From Tricholoma matsutake (Eukaryota > Basidiomycota > Agaricomycetes > Agaricales > Tricholomataceae), in NCBI GenBank assembly GCA_026075535.2, contig AP026542.1, positions 6,262,001 through 6,326,000 on the forward strand: a DNA stretch of 64,000 nucleotides. The letters run 5' to 3'. The translations under genes were made by a program, and so were the position numbers. Shown piece after piece: positions 21,867 to 35,044 of the stretch (position 1 is the stretch's first letter; each line of letters opens with the position of its first letter). Below the pieces are notes generated by a model that saw only the letters and a program-made list of their open reading frames with translations, did no database searches and was not told where the DNA came from.

Positions 21867-24800
21867 ATGTCAGACGACGATTCACATCTCTCTCCAAGGG
21901 AATACAAACCATATCAGCCAGGACAGTCCCTTGCTACAATTCTAACAGGTGAAACTCTTCAATTAGAAGATCAGCCTACCAATCCATTCTCAGTGCCACA
22001 GGACTACATTCCTCCTTACATACATCCCTATGAATCACAGACACTTTATGCCGGCTCGTCAGACAACTTCCAACATGATACAGAGGCTTACGCTTCTGGT
22101 ATGTATGCCCGTCCCTTATTTATCTCACCACGCTCTCGCTCCCCTACTCCTGCTGTCGACGAGGAGGACTATCATATCATTGATCATAACGCCGGATATC
22201 CTAGCCATTATGATATCGAGAAGGCCGCTCTTTATCGTCGTTTTCAGTCCGATGAATATCTCAACCATGAACACAAAATGTTGGCGCAGACTGTGGTATA
22301 CGACCCAGTACCAGAAACACCCACGTCAATGCGATCCTCATTACCTGAGACACCTTTGGAGACACAGCATTTTGGGCCAGCTCCCTCAGGGCGTGTCGCT
22401 CGTAGACATAAAGCCAAGAAACGTGTGCAGTTGACCAACGGAAATTTCGTTCTGGACTTGGATGTTCCCCCGAGGCTCATTCTTCCGAGGCGTGGGGAGC
22501 CAGAAACCATGAAGACGAGATACACTGCAGTTACTTGCGATCCAGACGACTTCGAGAAGAAGGGCTTTTTTCTCAGGCAGAACGAGAATGGGCGGAGAAT
22601 AGAGTTGTTTATCGTCATCACAATGTATAATGTACGTTCATACGTCTCTCAGGCGTTTTTGGATACTGACTCAAGCAGGAAAACGAATTCCTCTTCTGTC
22701 GGACGCTATACGGCGTGATGCGGAACATTGCACACCTCTGTTCAAGAAAGAATTCTCAGACTTGGGGCCCAAATGCTTGGGAGAAAGTAGGCACAATGAA
22801 TGGGAAATGTCGATCCGTCGGTTAATCCAATCTATTCAGGTGGTCGTCTGCATTGTTGCCGATGGGAGAAATAAGATTCATCCACGCGTTCTGGATTGCC
22901 TCACTCTGCTTGGCATCTACCAGCCCGGCGACCACATGATGAGCAAGGTCAACGAAATCGATGTCACAGCTCACCTTTTCGAATACACAACGACTTTTGC
23001 TCTCGATCCCAATCTTCATTTCAAATACCCAGACACCGGAATTGTCCCCACGCAGATTCTATTTTGCCTCAAGGAAAAGAATCAGAAGAAAATCAATAGT
23101 CATCGCTGGTTTTTCAACGCCTTTGGTTCGATGCTGCAGGCAAGTTCCTATAATTATGCAAGTCGAGGTATCTAGAAAACAATAATTTTTAGCCGAATGT
23201 CTGTGTTTTGTTAGATGTTGGTACCCTACCGGGGAGCAACAGCATATATCGTCTTTGGAAGGCGTTTGATGTCAACTCGAGTGTGGGCGGAGCCTGCGGC
23301 GAAATTTCGACGTATAAAGGCAAAAACTGGTCTCTCCTGTTGAATCCTCTTGGTATGTTACCGACACACTCTGCTCTTGAGTTCTTATGCGGAAACGATG
23401 TAGTGGCTGCTCAGAATTTTGAATACAAGATGAGTTGTATCCTCGAGAAGCCTACGGAGTCCATGTTTGGGTATATTAGCGTCTTGGTCAGAATAACTTC
23501 TGCTTTGATATACTTCTTATCGTCACTGACTCGTTTTTCTGTAGCCAGGTGCATTTTCTGCATATCGGTATGTGATTGGCCATTCCGCAGCGAAATGCTA
23601 ATAAGCGTGAAATGACAGATTCATTGCTTTGCAGAACGATGAGAAAGGGCAAGGTCCTCTCGCATCGTACTTCAAAGGAGAAGTGTTAAATGGTCGCGAT
23701 ACCGACATCTTCACGTCCAATATGTGTGAGATCGATTTTTATATTATATCGTTATCATCCTGACATCACGGTCAAACAGATCTCGCTGAAGACGTAAATG
23801 AAACCTCAATCCTGATGAGCAATCAATTCGTTAATCACTGGATGTCTTTTATGCACAGCGTATATTGTGTTTTGAGCTTGTAGCCAAGCCCAATTGCAAC
23901 TGGTAAGCTCCTTAGCTGGGTTTCTCAATTATCTAATGTTTGTCTTTGGATATTTTAGGGTCTTGAAATATGTCAAAGGCGCTGTTGGTGAAACGGACGT
24001 GCCTGAAGCTCTGCCTGAATTTATCAGCCAACGCCGACGATGGCTCAACGGATCATTCTTTGCTGCCACCTACGCCATCGCGCATGTTGGTCAGATCATG
24101 CGTTCCGGCCATAGTCTGACACGTAAAGTCCTGTTGATGGTGGAGACAGTATACAATATCATCAATATGGTTTTCGCGTGGTTTAGCGTCGTGAGTGTCT
24201 TAGGTCCTCCTTATGCTTCATCAATAATCTATGTGGTCAGGGAAATTTTTATCTATTCTTCGTAGGTGATCGTATCTGCTCTTATTATAGAGCGTCGTAA
24301 GAATTAATCGCCAGATTGTGTTAACATCTTCCCTGGAGGACCCTTCATTCGCAATGACAGGGATTACGTACTTCAACATCCTTGCTCAGGTAGGAGAGAT
24401 TAGCAAATTCAATGAATTTTGTGTTATTGATATTCTTGTCGGCTAGTATGTTATGGCATCACTGGTTGTTGCATGTTTTCTCTTCTCTATGGGCAATAAA
24501 CCACAAGCGTTTGTCACTTGCGTTTATTTCCGAACCGACTGATCTTCGGGTCCTTGCTTAGGTCCCAACGAAAATACAAATTGACCGCGATTTGCTTCAG
24601 CATCTTAATGGTCTACATGATCATTGCATCCATTTTCTGCGCCGTCAAAGCTGCAGAACAAGGTGGCGCTGCAAACTCGACGATGCTCTTGAGCGTCGCA
24701 GTTACCTATGGACGTGAGTGCCTTGTTTCTTGACCTTGCTGGTAGAACTGACACCTGCAAATCAGTGTATCTATTCGCTAGTATTCTTGCCTTTGATCCT

Positions 24801-25619
24801 TGGCATATGCTCACAAGTTTTGTGCCATATATGCTCCTCTCTCCAACCTATATCAATGTTTTGAACATGTATGCCGCTTACACCTCACAGCATCTCTGAT
24901 TTTACTATCTTGCTTCAGATACGCGTTCTCTAACCTTGACGATGTCGGTCTTCAATCTCTGCGTTTTGTTCAGCGTCCTCACGATGATTGCGTTGCGTAT
25001 ATGTAGATCTCTTGGGGTACGAAGCAGGATTCCACTCCTGAGATCCTCCTCGGTGCTGTCATTCAGAACAGCGACTCACAAGTCGACGTGGAGGTGCCAG
25101 CCGAAGCGGCTGACTTCAATAGCATCTACGAAGAGGCATTAATGAACCTTAAAACAAGAAAACCAGCAGTGCCAAAAGGGTTGGCCGGTGTGGTGAGTGC
25201 TGCTGAGAAAGAACAGGCTGCAAAAGATTACTATGCCAGTGTTAGAACCAACGTCCGTGTTATCATGATCTCCTTACATCTTCCTGTCCTGATTGGTCTG
25301 ATGACGCCAGGTGTTGTTACTCTGGGTATTGACAAACGTACGTCAGCCTGGTCATTCACCAATGTACACTCATGTTTTCCTTGTAGGGCCTCCTGTTGGT
25401 TGGAATCCTGAGTGGTGCCCAACCTTCCGACACTTTTAACAGTGACCGGGCAACAAGTAGAACAAAAGTTTACCTTATTTTTATTCTCTCTTTCACCTCA
25501 ATCACCAATGCGATTGTAAGCTCTAACTTTCACTGCCAATCACGCCCGACGTGCTTAAAATGCCACAGCGTTTTACTGGCTCAACACTATATCTGATCAC
25601 ACGACTGATTATGGGATAA
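21867..25619 (+). CDS. Chitin synthase, division 1 (class I-III type)
   Basis: About sixteen exons join from ATG at 21867 to TAA at 25617-25619. After a 190-residue hydrophilic N-terminus come the Chitin_synth_1N/1 blocks: [97 protein letters not shown] and the signature [16 protein letters not shown]. The C-terminal half carries multiple membrane helices. The enzyme polymerises UDP-GlcNAc into chitin at the plasma membrane. The intron at 23140-23192 begins GCAAGT after CAG, a perfect GC-AG donor. The C-terminal membrane exons after 24260 are less firmly placed than the catalytic part. Confidence 0.9.
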
Positions 25620-25668
25620 ATGTATTTAACACCTGCTTTGCTACTGTACCGTTATACCAACAACAACA

Positions 25669-27013
25669 TTATGAAAATAGATAATCATAGAATGTTTGAT
25701 GGTGAGGTGGCAAAGAAAAATCCTTCGAACGATGGAGGAGAGGTCGCAGATCTCTATAATAGGATTTACGTGCGGGGGACCGAGAAGGTGAAGATGCAGA
25801 CCTCTCTTGCCTGCGGTGGTGACTGCGGATCCGACGATGTAAAAATGGGCGTCCGTCGAAATGAGAGCCCATTTGAGGGGAGGGAATGTGAGTAGATTCT
25901 GAGACATTGTCAGGTAGTAAGGAAAGCCTATCCAGGCCAGCAGCTAGGCTAGCATCGGTTTCCAACTCCAAATCTGCATCCTCAACAGGAGACCATGGCT
26001 CATCAGCCAAAACAGGTGAAGTTGAGATGCGACCTTCAGAAATGGATGGAAGAGGCCTGCTGGTATTATTTGGATGCTGATCTATGTCTGAATCAATATC
26101 AAGGCTTCCACGGTCAGATTCTGCATCCAATTGGTATGAATAGTCATCATCCGTCACGGGAGGAGTGTCAATGCCCCCCGGTGCACGATGATCTGGGTAC
26201 AGTACATTGGGACGAAGGAGATAAGTAAAGCGTTGGCCCGAAATCTCTTTGCCTAGATATTTGTTATTGAAAAGATGCAGACTAGAGACAAGGAAATACT
26301 GACTAAAGCTAACGATCTCATAGTAGCGAGCACAACAATGGACAATGTATCGTGCAAAAGGATCATCCGTGATCGACCAAATCAATTGGAGGGGCGTCCG
26401 AGATATCTCGAAAATGGTCCCTGTGTCCCCAATTGGAGTGCAAGACCCCAAGTCTAGCGTACCAGTGCTTTCAGAGGTGTCTGGAGCCAAAACTGTCCCC
26501 CCAACCTGTAGCCAATTAACTACTTCGCACTCTATGTCGCGTACAAGGACTTCTGCACGAAATCCGGATTTGCGGAGCTCACGACGCAAGCCTTTGAGAC
26601 TCATAGAGAAGCGGCCAGCGTTGGCTGAGTTCGGATCACGAGTTGGGATGACAGTGGTAGGCAATCGAGCATTTCTTGAGAGGAACGGGGGCAAGGGCAC
26701 CGGAAAGGTGGGCAGAGTACGAGGAGTCTGGAGAGCGTAGTCACGCTGAGTAGCAGTTACAATGTGCGGGTTTCCTGCAAAATGTACTGAGAGGATCCCA
26801 CAGTTGCATGATAGATCAGCTATGCCCTGAACGGCAGTCGAGTATGTACAACCAACCGTTATCGTTGCGCCTGATCCACCGTTTGCCTCCGTTCTGGATC
26901 CTGAAACTCTTCAGAGGTCTCTTGGCAAGATAAGGCGGGCTAGATCTTTCTTGGAAGTTCAAATACTCTGAAAGTCTTGGATTGTGCAGTATAGCAGGAA
27001 GAGGTTCTGCCAT
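25669..27013 (-). CDS. R3H-associated N-terminal domain protein (407 aa)
   Basis: Exons 27013-26857, 26786-26304 and 26252-25669 give 408 codons. The N-terminal 120 residues resemble the R3H-associated domain: GGKRWIRRNDN, FAGNPHIVTATQRDYAL and PLPPFLSRNARLP. A middle region (ARYIVHCCARYYEIVSFSK, FTYLLRPNV) follows. The C-terminus is acidic, then basic and Ser/Arg-rich (RRIRSHHRRQERSASS). Fungal proteins of this class are presumed nucleic-acid binding and their role is unknown. The stop codon lies only 50 bp from that of the convergent chitin synthase. Confidence 0.8.
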
Positions 27014-27190
27014 AGCGGTTACCGCTGAATCTTATCTAGGGACATCTTATGTTTGTTCCGGATAACGTAAGTATATATCTGGTCGATATTTGACAACAAT
27101 TCATTCAAAGAGCAAAGGAAATCTATGTTTTAGCGGCGCAACGACTAGTAGGGATCAACAGTACATGCGAACATGTACGAAGATTCCGTA

Positions 27191-28621
27191 TTATGCAGTC
27201 TTGTAAACATTACGCTCCAAGTTGTCAAACTTTTTGGCAAAAACTTCATATAGAATGCTGAGGGGTGCCGATGCATCTCCAAGAGGTGAAACACGCATGT
27301 GCTGTGGTTGTGAAACATCCATATCAAACACTCCTGGTCGACGCCATATAACAAGATCTTGAGGTTGACAGGATTTGTTATATCTCGGCAGAGTCCCAAA
27401 TTCAGGAATCTGCAACCCATCTTCACCCTGCTCTTCAACCATGTCTTTATGAGGGATTTGCCTTTGTGGTTTATGAGGGGAAGAGGGCTTGGAGGAGAAG
27501 GTATGGGCAGGTTGGATTCTTTTGCGAATAACAGAGGCAGTGGGCATGAGTAGGACACTTCCAGGATGCAAATTTTCTGGAAGTTTAGGTGGAGATGGAA
27601 TGGATGGCGAAAATGGCTGCCAACATGGTCGCAAAGTTGTTGAAGGAAGCTGAATCACCATTCCATTCAGCTCTGGATGTTCAGAGAGAAAGTGATCAGG
27701 CAGAAGGTTGGATCGGTCAGTGAAACTCAGTGACTGACAACCTTGTGCAGAAAAAAATTTCAATAGTCAACTTGATAAGGGGAAAACAAATTACTTACCA
27801 TCCACAGGACATGGAAAACTAGTACGAGACATATGTGCTTGCTCAACATGATCACAAAGTCCTCTCAGTGTAGGATGGGTGCGAGCATTGCATCTGGGCA
27901 ATGAACAAATAAAACCTCCTCGCTGCAATTACTGGTTGTTATCTCCAGTGAGAAGTTTAAGCAATGATCATACCTGTTTTTTCTGCATCTTACAATGCCG
28001 GAGATGATGCTACAAAAGTATGACAGTCAGTATTGAAATTTACAAAAACAATCTGATCAAAACAGCATATCAGAGCTATATGTATATGCACCTCTCAAAT
28101 GATAAAATGCTTTGTAGAATAGAAGTACAAACAATATAAGGAAAATGGTGCCATTTGAAAGGTCACAAATGAAGTAACAGAGATGAGGGCCCAATATTGG
28201 GTTTGTGCTTTGGAATAGTGGAGGTAGTAGTCAAAAACAAAACACACCTGTTTTACAAACTCATAGCAACCCAGTAGAACAGGGCATTGTTTTCCAGAAA
28301 TGGTCCATTCACATCTTATCCCATGAGGGATCATCACATTATGTCCAAGTTTGGTAATGTTTTGTGGTGAAAGCATGATGATGGTTTTGTCAGGCATACC
28401 ATACTCTCCCTTGTTTTCTGTCACAGCACGTGTGATTCTGCAAGAGTTGGATATCCGCTAAGGAGTGCTATTATTTGTGTAGTGCTTGCTGGAGAAGAAG
28501 ATCACTCTGTCACACATAATTTGCAGCTATTGACTTTCTCACTCACGTGCTTCTAGAAATGGTACTTGGCTTACCTAAGTTGCTCGCATTTGTACTTACG
28601 AGCACGCTTCTGTAGCCCCAT
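27191..28621 (-). CDS. Orphan C2H2-type zinc-finger protein (315 aa, predicted)
   Basis: Five exons (28621-28575, 28437-28248, 28009-27974, 27922-27799, 27741-27191) join in phase to 316 codons. Two or three degenerate finger-like modules are visible: CEWTISGKQCP...HHLRHC, FICSLPRCNARTHPTLRGLC followed by two histidines (DHVEQAH), and FPCPVDGCQSLSF followed by DHFLSEH. The C-terminal 120 residues are basic and Pro-rich without a known fold. I recognise no named family. Introns of 238 bp and 137 bp are long for this genome, so parts of the model, mainly the first exon, are tentative. It lies head-to-tail with the R3H-associated gene. Confidence 0.6.
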
Positions 28622-29337
28622 TGCCACTTCATCCGACTACACGCCATTCCAACAATGATAGCAAGTATATCTTTTCTCCAGTTTTACAAAATCATTGATG
28701 CTGCCACCGATCCATCCGAGTCATCTGACACATTGAAGACTCAGATGTGGACAACTATATTAGATGTGTCGAGCCATAATTGTATTACAGTCTCATATAC
28801 TACTCTAACTTTTAATATATGCTCTACTATGTATAGCCTCAACAGAGCTATCAACATATTAACGAGTGCGAGTTGAGTGCTGAAAGTTCTTTGTTTGTTC
28901 TGCTTATAGACACTTTCTTTTTTTGGAATCATGAGGACTGGTAACTTATGAATACATTATGAGAGATTAAAACTAAAAGAGCGATAAAGTACAGGAGAGT
29001 CCGGAGTGGTTTGAGAAATACATTCTGTCAGTCCGAATTAGTGTTCAATGTATGGCAAGGATGTGGTAAAAGAAGCATGTCCATACAGAAATGTCATGGT
29101 GTCCGTAGAAGTCCGTAAAATAGTTCAAACTCATTAACAACATAAAAGGAAAGCATCGTAAAGATCGTCAAGGACATTGAGGGAAATAATAGTCAAGTCC
29201 AAAGTTCTGTGAAGAACGAAGGCTATGAGAAGTCGAGTCCATCATCATAGAAAGTTCAATGGTATGAAGTCCAAGTTGGGGTAAAAAAAGTCCTTGGGTC
29301 CGTAATTAAGTCGAGTCCGTGCGTCATGCAGATAATA
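28622..29337. other. Intergenic, with a cluster of GTCC motifs
   Basis: This 716-bp stretch lies between two minus-strand genes. Bases about 28990-29325 contain eleven GTCC tetramers, often as AAGTCC or GAGTCC(G), sitting just downstream of the Zn2Cys6 gene. The 28655-28876 stretch is open but has no protein-like features. Confidence 0.4.
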
Positions 29338-31547
29338 TTAAGGTTCTGCCAGCCGCTTTTGAATTTTGGCAGCTGCGACGGCTGCAAAAAATTCACCATT
29401 AGATCAAACTGGAGACACGGGCACTCACCAACAATTGGCATTCGAGGACTGAGATTTGTCATGGCATAAAGAATAGTAGTAATCTGGTTTCGCACGTCAG
29501 TGTCCATAAGAGGCCATGAATTTTCCCTTGTCTCAAGTTCAGTGATAAGAGTATCAGCAGCGCACGACCAACACGGCTTTTGGAACGTCAATGATCAAAA
29601 CACGCAGAGAAGGAGTGGACAAACATACCCCGATAATCGGATCGACAAGACCAAAGTCTTGCCCCGTAATGTGTTCAATGACCGAAACACATGCCCTCGC
29701 AGCTTGAGCGCATTTGTCGAAGATGATAGGGTCATCCCGAGCAAAGGGACGATAGAGCTGAATCGACGCAGTATGGGCAAGAGTATGGGCAGTGATCAAT
29801 GCATGCTTGTCTTCCAGCGTCACCGCATCCAGCTGATCGAGAGGAACCAGCGTCGCGATGAATTGGGCAATGACAGTCTCAAGGGTCTGTATCTCCTCGA
29901 ACAAATTCGAGGGTGTTTTAATTCCTTATTTAGAAGGGAAAGATTAGAACAATCCTTCAGACATAGAGAAAATGGTACTTGGATCCCAACTTGCAGAAAT
30001 TTGGTCAGCGCGTGAAAAGAGAGCGGACGCCTTGACACGTAAGGCTTGCGTTGAGAAACCACTTGGAGACACGTCACCCTGGAAAAAAGCTCTGATCGTT
30101 TGAAAGGGGGGACCAGGATCGATATGACCCTAGTCAGGAGTCAAAAGAGCTTGGAGTGTGTTTCATCAAATCAACCTACCGCCTCGTAGTCAGCCAAATC
30201 TTGCGGCCAAGGACATTCAATCGGTTGGTGGAGATCAAAACCATCCGGGATAACAGAAGGCTTTCGCAAGATGACTGACCAGCATCGATCCAAATTGTAA
30301 ACCTGCCAAAAAGCGAGGATTCTTTCTCCATCCTTGACACTGGTCCTCAGGGGCTTCAGATCAAATGTTTCTTTGCCACCAGAAGCCCACCCTTGCCCTT
30401 CGAAAGGTGAGCTGAATTGAAGATCACATTGGACAGCAAGGGCAGCGGCGGCAGAGGCGTGATAACTTCCCTCGAGGATACGGCCATTGGCAAGAAAGTA
30501 TGTGGACAACAGACAAGAACCTTGGATGATGTCGATAACCTTGTCCCCAATCCGTAGAGCATCACGAAGAGCATCGAGAGCGAGGCCTAGATAGTGTTCT
30601 TCATGTTGACATAGCGGTTCTGGTCGAGATATGAAGCAAGCCCATAGGTAGATGGCATTCATGAGGACAGGATGACGCTGCTTCTCAATAGGGAGAGTCA
30701 AAGAGTCTATGAGCCGTCCCATATGTATTTCGAGTCCGCATTGACGACGATGAGGGGTGAACAAGTCAAGCCTTGACGGAGTTAAGCATCATAGAGGTGC
30801 ATGTCAACAATTGTGCTTACAGCATCCGCGCTAATTCAAGTGGCGGCTGATATCGCGCTTGATGATCCTCGAAGAAAATCTCAGGAATGAAAGGCGATGG
30901 GGAGGGAGAAGGGACGCCCTGGAAGATGATCAACATGTGAAGAAGGACGATTTATATGTGGGGCAAATTACCTGCAGCCAAGATGCACTTGATAAAGTCG
31001 GAGATTCTGTTAAGCCACCTAGAATTGTGATAATCGGGAAGTATTAATGAGGTAGATGCATACCTGAAGGGAAGGGAGAATGGGAAGCCGACAACGAAGT
31101 GTCACCAGGTGAGCCAAATGATGACGAAGACGATCCTGAGCGGGAATGTACATGGGGGTGATAGAGGTTGACAGAAGGAGAGATATAGTCGGGATCTTCG
31201 AGCTCTCGAATTCTTTGCTCCAACCGAACAATAGTATCACGCAACAGCTGGGTCCTGGTCCTGCCCTTGCCATCATCGTACTCACACGCATCTGGTTTCT
31301 TGGCGCGACAGCATTGTTGGCATGCAGGTTTATTCCCGTCGCATCTCTAGAGATACAATATGAGGACATGGATAAGAAGTGGGCAAGATTGATGAGGATC
31401 ACCATCTTCCGTTTTCTTAATGGAACGGAATTAATGGTAAGATAGATATACGAGAAGCGGCGTGTTTACATACCTGCATCGTAAACAGGCTTTACCTCTT
31501 TGTAAGGTGCCCTGAATGCCGTTCTCTTGAAGGGCTCGATTGACCAT
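29338..31547 (-). CDS. Zn2Cys6 fungal-specific transcription factor
   Basis: ATG at 31547. The first three exons encode the zinc cluster GKACLRCRKRKMRCDGNKPAC followed by QQC and KKPDAC, the canonical C-x2-C-x6-C-x-C type spacing of Gal4-like proteins. A short coiled coil follows (LLRDTIVRLEQRIRELED), then a Ser-rich linker. Downstream exons encode the fungal_trans middle homology region (HPVLMNAIYLWACFISR, YHASAAAALAVQCDLQF, RILAFWQVYNLDRCW). The last exon ends VAAAKIQKRLAEP. It is a nuclear DNA-binding regulator; the target pathway is unknown. Exact exon ends in the middle (31060-30770 and 30180-29600) were not all resolved. Confidence 0.85.
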
Positions 31548-32002
31548 TACGAAATAGGTAGGTGAAGCGTACACGGAAGCGGAGTGTGCGAAAGCAAGGG
31601 GAAGAATAGCCGATGAGATGAAGAGAAAAGGAAGGACAGAGAACTAGAGAGACCAAGTGAACGAGACGAAGAGGCGAGTATTCATGAAAACAAGCCTCGA
31701 TTGATCAGACGAGTCTCATGTTATACTACTTTGCTCAACTTTGACACAGCCCCCCACGGGTCTTTCATTTAAGTATGTATACTAGACATTCTACCCTTCC
31801 CCCCCTTCCCTTCCTTCTTCCTTCATCCTATACCTATCTCACACCGGTCATCCTTGACCGTTACTTATATGTTTGTACACACGGTGGTGTCATCATATTG
31901 CTTCGATGAAACATTACTCGATGGAGTTATCTAACCATGCCGCTCGGCAGGCATCACCATATAAGCACCGAGTTGCGCGCTCTGCCTCCGAGTTCCAGTT
32001 CG
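31548..32002. other. Intergenic with polypyrimidine tract
   Basis: This 455-bp promoter region of the Zn2Cys6 gene holds an almost pure C/T run at about 31792-31828. No coding potential was seen. Confidence 0.4.
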
Positions 32003-35000
32003 TTAATACGCATCGTGAGAATTCGTGTTGGAATGTGTCCGAGAAGTAAGCGGCGGCGGTGGTGATTGTTGATGCTCGCTCAATATTCGCTTCTCTCGTA
32101 AATGAGCTTGGCGAACATAAGCATAGCGTTGAAAGTGATTCAGGGCCTGCAAGAAAAGCACACCGACCTTATCGCGAGATCAATATCAACATCCGAACAT
32201 CGTGGACGTGTAAACTTACCGGATACGCGCGCAGTTGGTTAAAGAGGTCCACAGTTGAATTTCGGACAGCCTCCTTCTGATGAAACAGACCAAAACTCAG
32301 ATGCAAGAGTCCTCCACCATGAGGCATCAGATAAGCTAGCAGCTAATTGATTGATCGTCAAAACATTCATTGGAACAATCTGAATCAAATTACCTCAACC
32401 ACTTGCTCATACGATTTGCTGTTGTCTGCCAAGGTTCGCATAATCGTAGAAACCTCCCAATCCGACATGCTCTTGGTATGCCTGAGCCGAATGAGCTGGT
32501 GCAGGACGTCGAACCCTCTGATCGCGCTGGTTGCTTGCGATTTTGCGAAATCCTGTGTCACCCCACATCAGTAATCTGATACTGCTTAAACGGAACTAAA
32601 GCTTAACCATGATGCAATATTGATAACTGTTAGTTTTACGCCACGCCTCAATGCGCTGAGCGTTTGCAGAAAGTTCCCGAAGACATGTTGCTTCGTCACT
32701 AAACATCAGGCCACTCCCGAGCTGCGGAGCACGGCCAGGAGTTTCCACACAGGAAGTACTGGCAAACCCGAGCTTGGTAGCTCCAGTGACTTCCTCCTCG
32801 TACCGCGAAGCTAACCGAACAAAGCGAGTAACGTACTCTGTGAAGCGCATCCGTACCATATTTTCTCCAAAATGATCATCAATAGCCGATCGTATCTAGG
32901 ACGTGCCAAACGGTCGATAAGTGCAGGAAAACAAACAAGTCAAGAAAATATACCGACATCTTCAATGAAAATTTTATCAGCATTGTTATCAGTTTTCGAA
33001 ACAAAATCACTCTTTGCTCCCTCCTTGCCACCTACCACGCGCCCAGCATCGTCCTCGCTACCGAAAGAAGATTCAGCCTTCACAGTGCCTGTTCGGGTGA
33101 GAAGGGGTGCTCCCAGTGCCGGGAAGCCAGAAACGGGATATGTCACATGGATGTCCTTCGCAACGGTAACCGTACCAGCCCCGATGACAAGGAGTAGATC
33201 CCATGCGCGTGACGACTCGAAGATAGGGTTTGTCACACCAGCGATATATGCCGGCCTTGCAATAGTGTTATCATCAGCTTGCCCTGCATGACCAGGGGAG
33301 GCGGGCTTACACAGATTCCCACTCATCCCTGTTGTTGAGATTTGCGTATGGAAATGCGCGTTCTACGAATCCCCTCAGCACTGCACCACACCCAGAACCA
33401 AGCGCACACGCAGAAAGCACAAAGGTAGACACTTCCCCCGCAGGTCTCTTGTGGCCCAAAAATATGATACGCTTCCCAGTAACAAGTGCGTTGAACAATA
33501 TGATGATGGGATGTGTTTGTGGTCCATTAGTGTGTAGATGAGGATGTTGAGGACCTGACACCAGTTGATGAGACGAAAATTCTTTTATCAAAGTGATTAG
33601 AGAATACTGCAAAGTCTTGCGTCAAGATATCGCAATCATCATCATGGATAATACACGTACATCGCCAACTTCTTCTGGAAAGGTGGACAAAGGCATTTTG
33701 ATTGGTAATTGATGATCTTTGTATGCCACTGTGGTTTGGTAAAAGTGTGTATCCTTGGTCATTCCAGAACGGAGGACAGGATCATGATGAGTATGCATCG
33801 TGTTTGCAGGTACTTTGAGCATGTAGTCTTTGGAGGGGGCCTGGGAGGACGAAGATGACGCGTCTGTGGAGCTTCGTTTCCGAGACATTGATGATATCAA
33901 GGTGTTGTTCCCAACCAACGAAAGCACGCTGCTTGCGTCCCCCTTTCCATCCTTCTGCGTAAGATCTAGGCCGCTTTCATCACCGACCCAGACTGCACTT
34001 CCCCCAAGGGAAAAGGATGAATCAGAAGGAGAATTCTGGCCGTCGTTCGGTTGTACAACCGTCGTCCCCATCATGATGCTTTCGATCTCGGCACGCGGTG
34101 GTCTTGAGGCGCCTTCTCGTTCGCGTGTGCGATGATCATCTTGGTACCGGTCTTTCTCCCGATGACGTAACAGTATACCTTCTTCAAAACTCGAGTAAGA
34201 TTCTCCGGAATTTGTAGACTTGTGTTGGAGTGTTGATTTTGTGCCAAGTCCGGGATTGCTACCATTCCAGGCTTGTTGGGAATCTCGAGTTGTAAGATGG
34301 GAGATTTTTTCAGCAAAAATGTCTTTGCGTTCAGAAAAACGCATAACCATCTTCTCCTGGCGCGTCAGAACAGGTGCCGCTGAGAGGTCCATAGAGTTGA
34401 CCGCGTCGAAAAGTCGAGCAAGACAGTCTTGGGAAGGATCTGAGAAATAATCGTCGAGAGCCATTAAAAGAAAAGGCTGAGGGATAACTTTAGCAAGGCG
34501 AAGAGCGAGCGTAAGTTAGGACCACCTTAAAGATCTGAATGAATGGGTGCCTCGTACAAATCGCGAGGGCAAGGACTTTGGCGCCTCTATCGACAACAGA
34601 TGGCCATGAGCAACGGACATTGGGTGAGGGTATGATAAAACATGCCGATCCAGAGTCTTATCATGTTTCGTGCGAACAAGATTCAAAACACAGAGTAGAT
34701 CTGGTTTGTCACCGCCTATGTTATCGTCATGGTCGCCAGGGAGGCCTACAGCTTTCGCTTCTGGTGTATCAAGTGCAAGGACGGGAGAGATCGTGTTAAA
34801 GGGAGTCTGATTGAGAAAGAATATAGTCCAATCGTCCAGTTGCGTCTCAGCACCATCAGGCAGCATGGACATGGCGAGCACACTAAATTATGTCGTCACG
34901 GTCATTATCCCATGAAAGATGTGCTGGCTCGCACCCTTCATCGATACCCAAAGGCTGTGGGAACTGATATTTCAATTGTGCTCCCTCAAAGATGTGGAAT

Positions 35001-35044
35001 TCAGCGAGAAGAACAAACGAGCAGTGGTTGCCGTTGTTCCCCAT
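32003..35044 (-). CDS. AFI1-like (Arf3-interacting / SPA-domain, DENN-related) polarity protein
   Basis: ATG at 35044 gives an N-terminal docking region (CSFVLLAEFHIFEGAQLKYQ, LPDGAETQLDDWTIFFLNQT, KVLALAICTRHPFIQIFKPF, LMALDDYFSDPSQDCLARLF). A Ser-rich insert follows, then the stabilisation-of-polarity-axis part (GKRIIFLGHKRPAGEVSTFV, FPYANLNNRDEWESVPAYIA, VTNPIFESSRAWDLL). The C-terminus ends at TAA 32003-32005. Afi1/MesA proteins link Arf-type GTPases to polarised growth at hyphal tips. Intron 2 (about 34699-34641) only restores the frame (KTLDRGAKVLAL) with a GC donor, CG|GCATGT. Later exons are read confidently, but their exact borders between 32,100 and 32,600 are approximate. Confidence 0.8.

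Noticed and set aside
22244..22621. Minus-strand 125-codon frame inside chitin synthase exon 1
   Set aside because: It is antisense to a well-supported exon and shows no domain of its own.
29500..30015. Plus-strand 171-codon frame
   Set aside because: It is antisense to the fungal_trans region of the Zn2Cys6 gene, and its composition fits a shadow frame.
32872..33291. Plus-strand 139-codon frame
   Set aside because: It is antisense to AFI1-like exons whose SPA-type motifs are clear.
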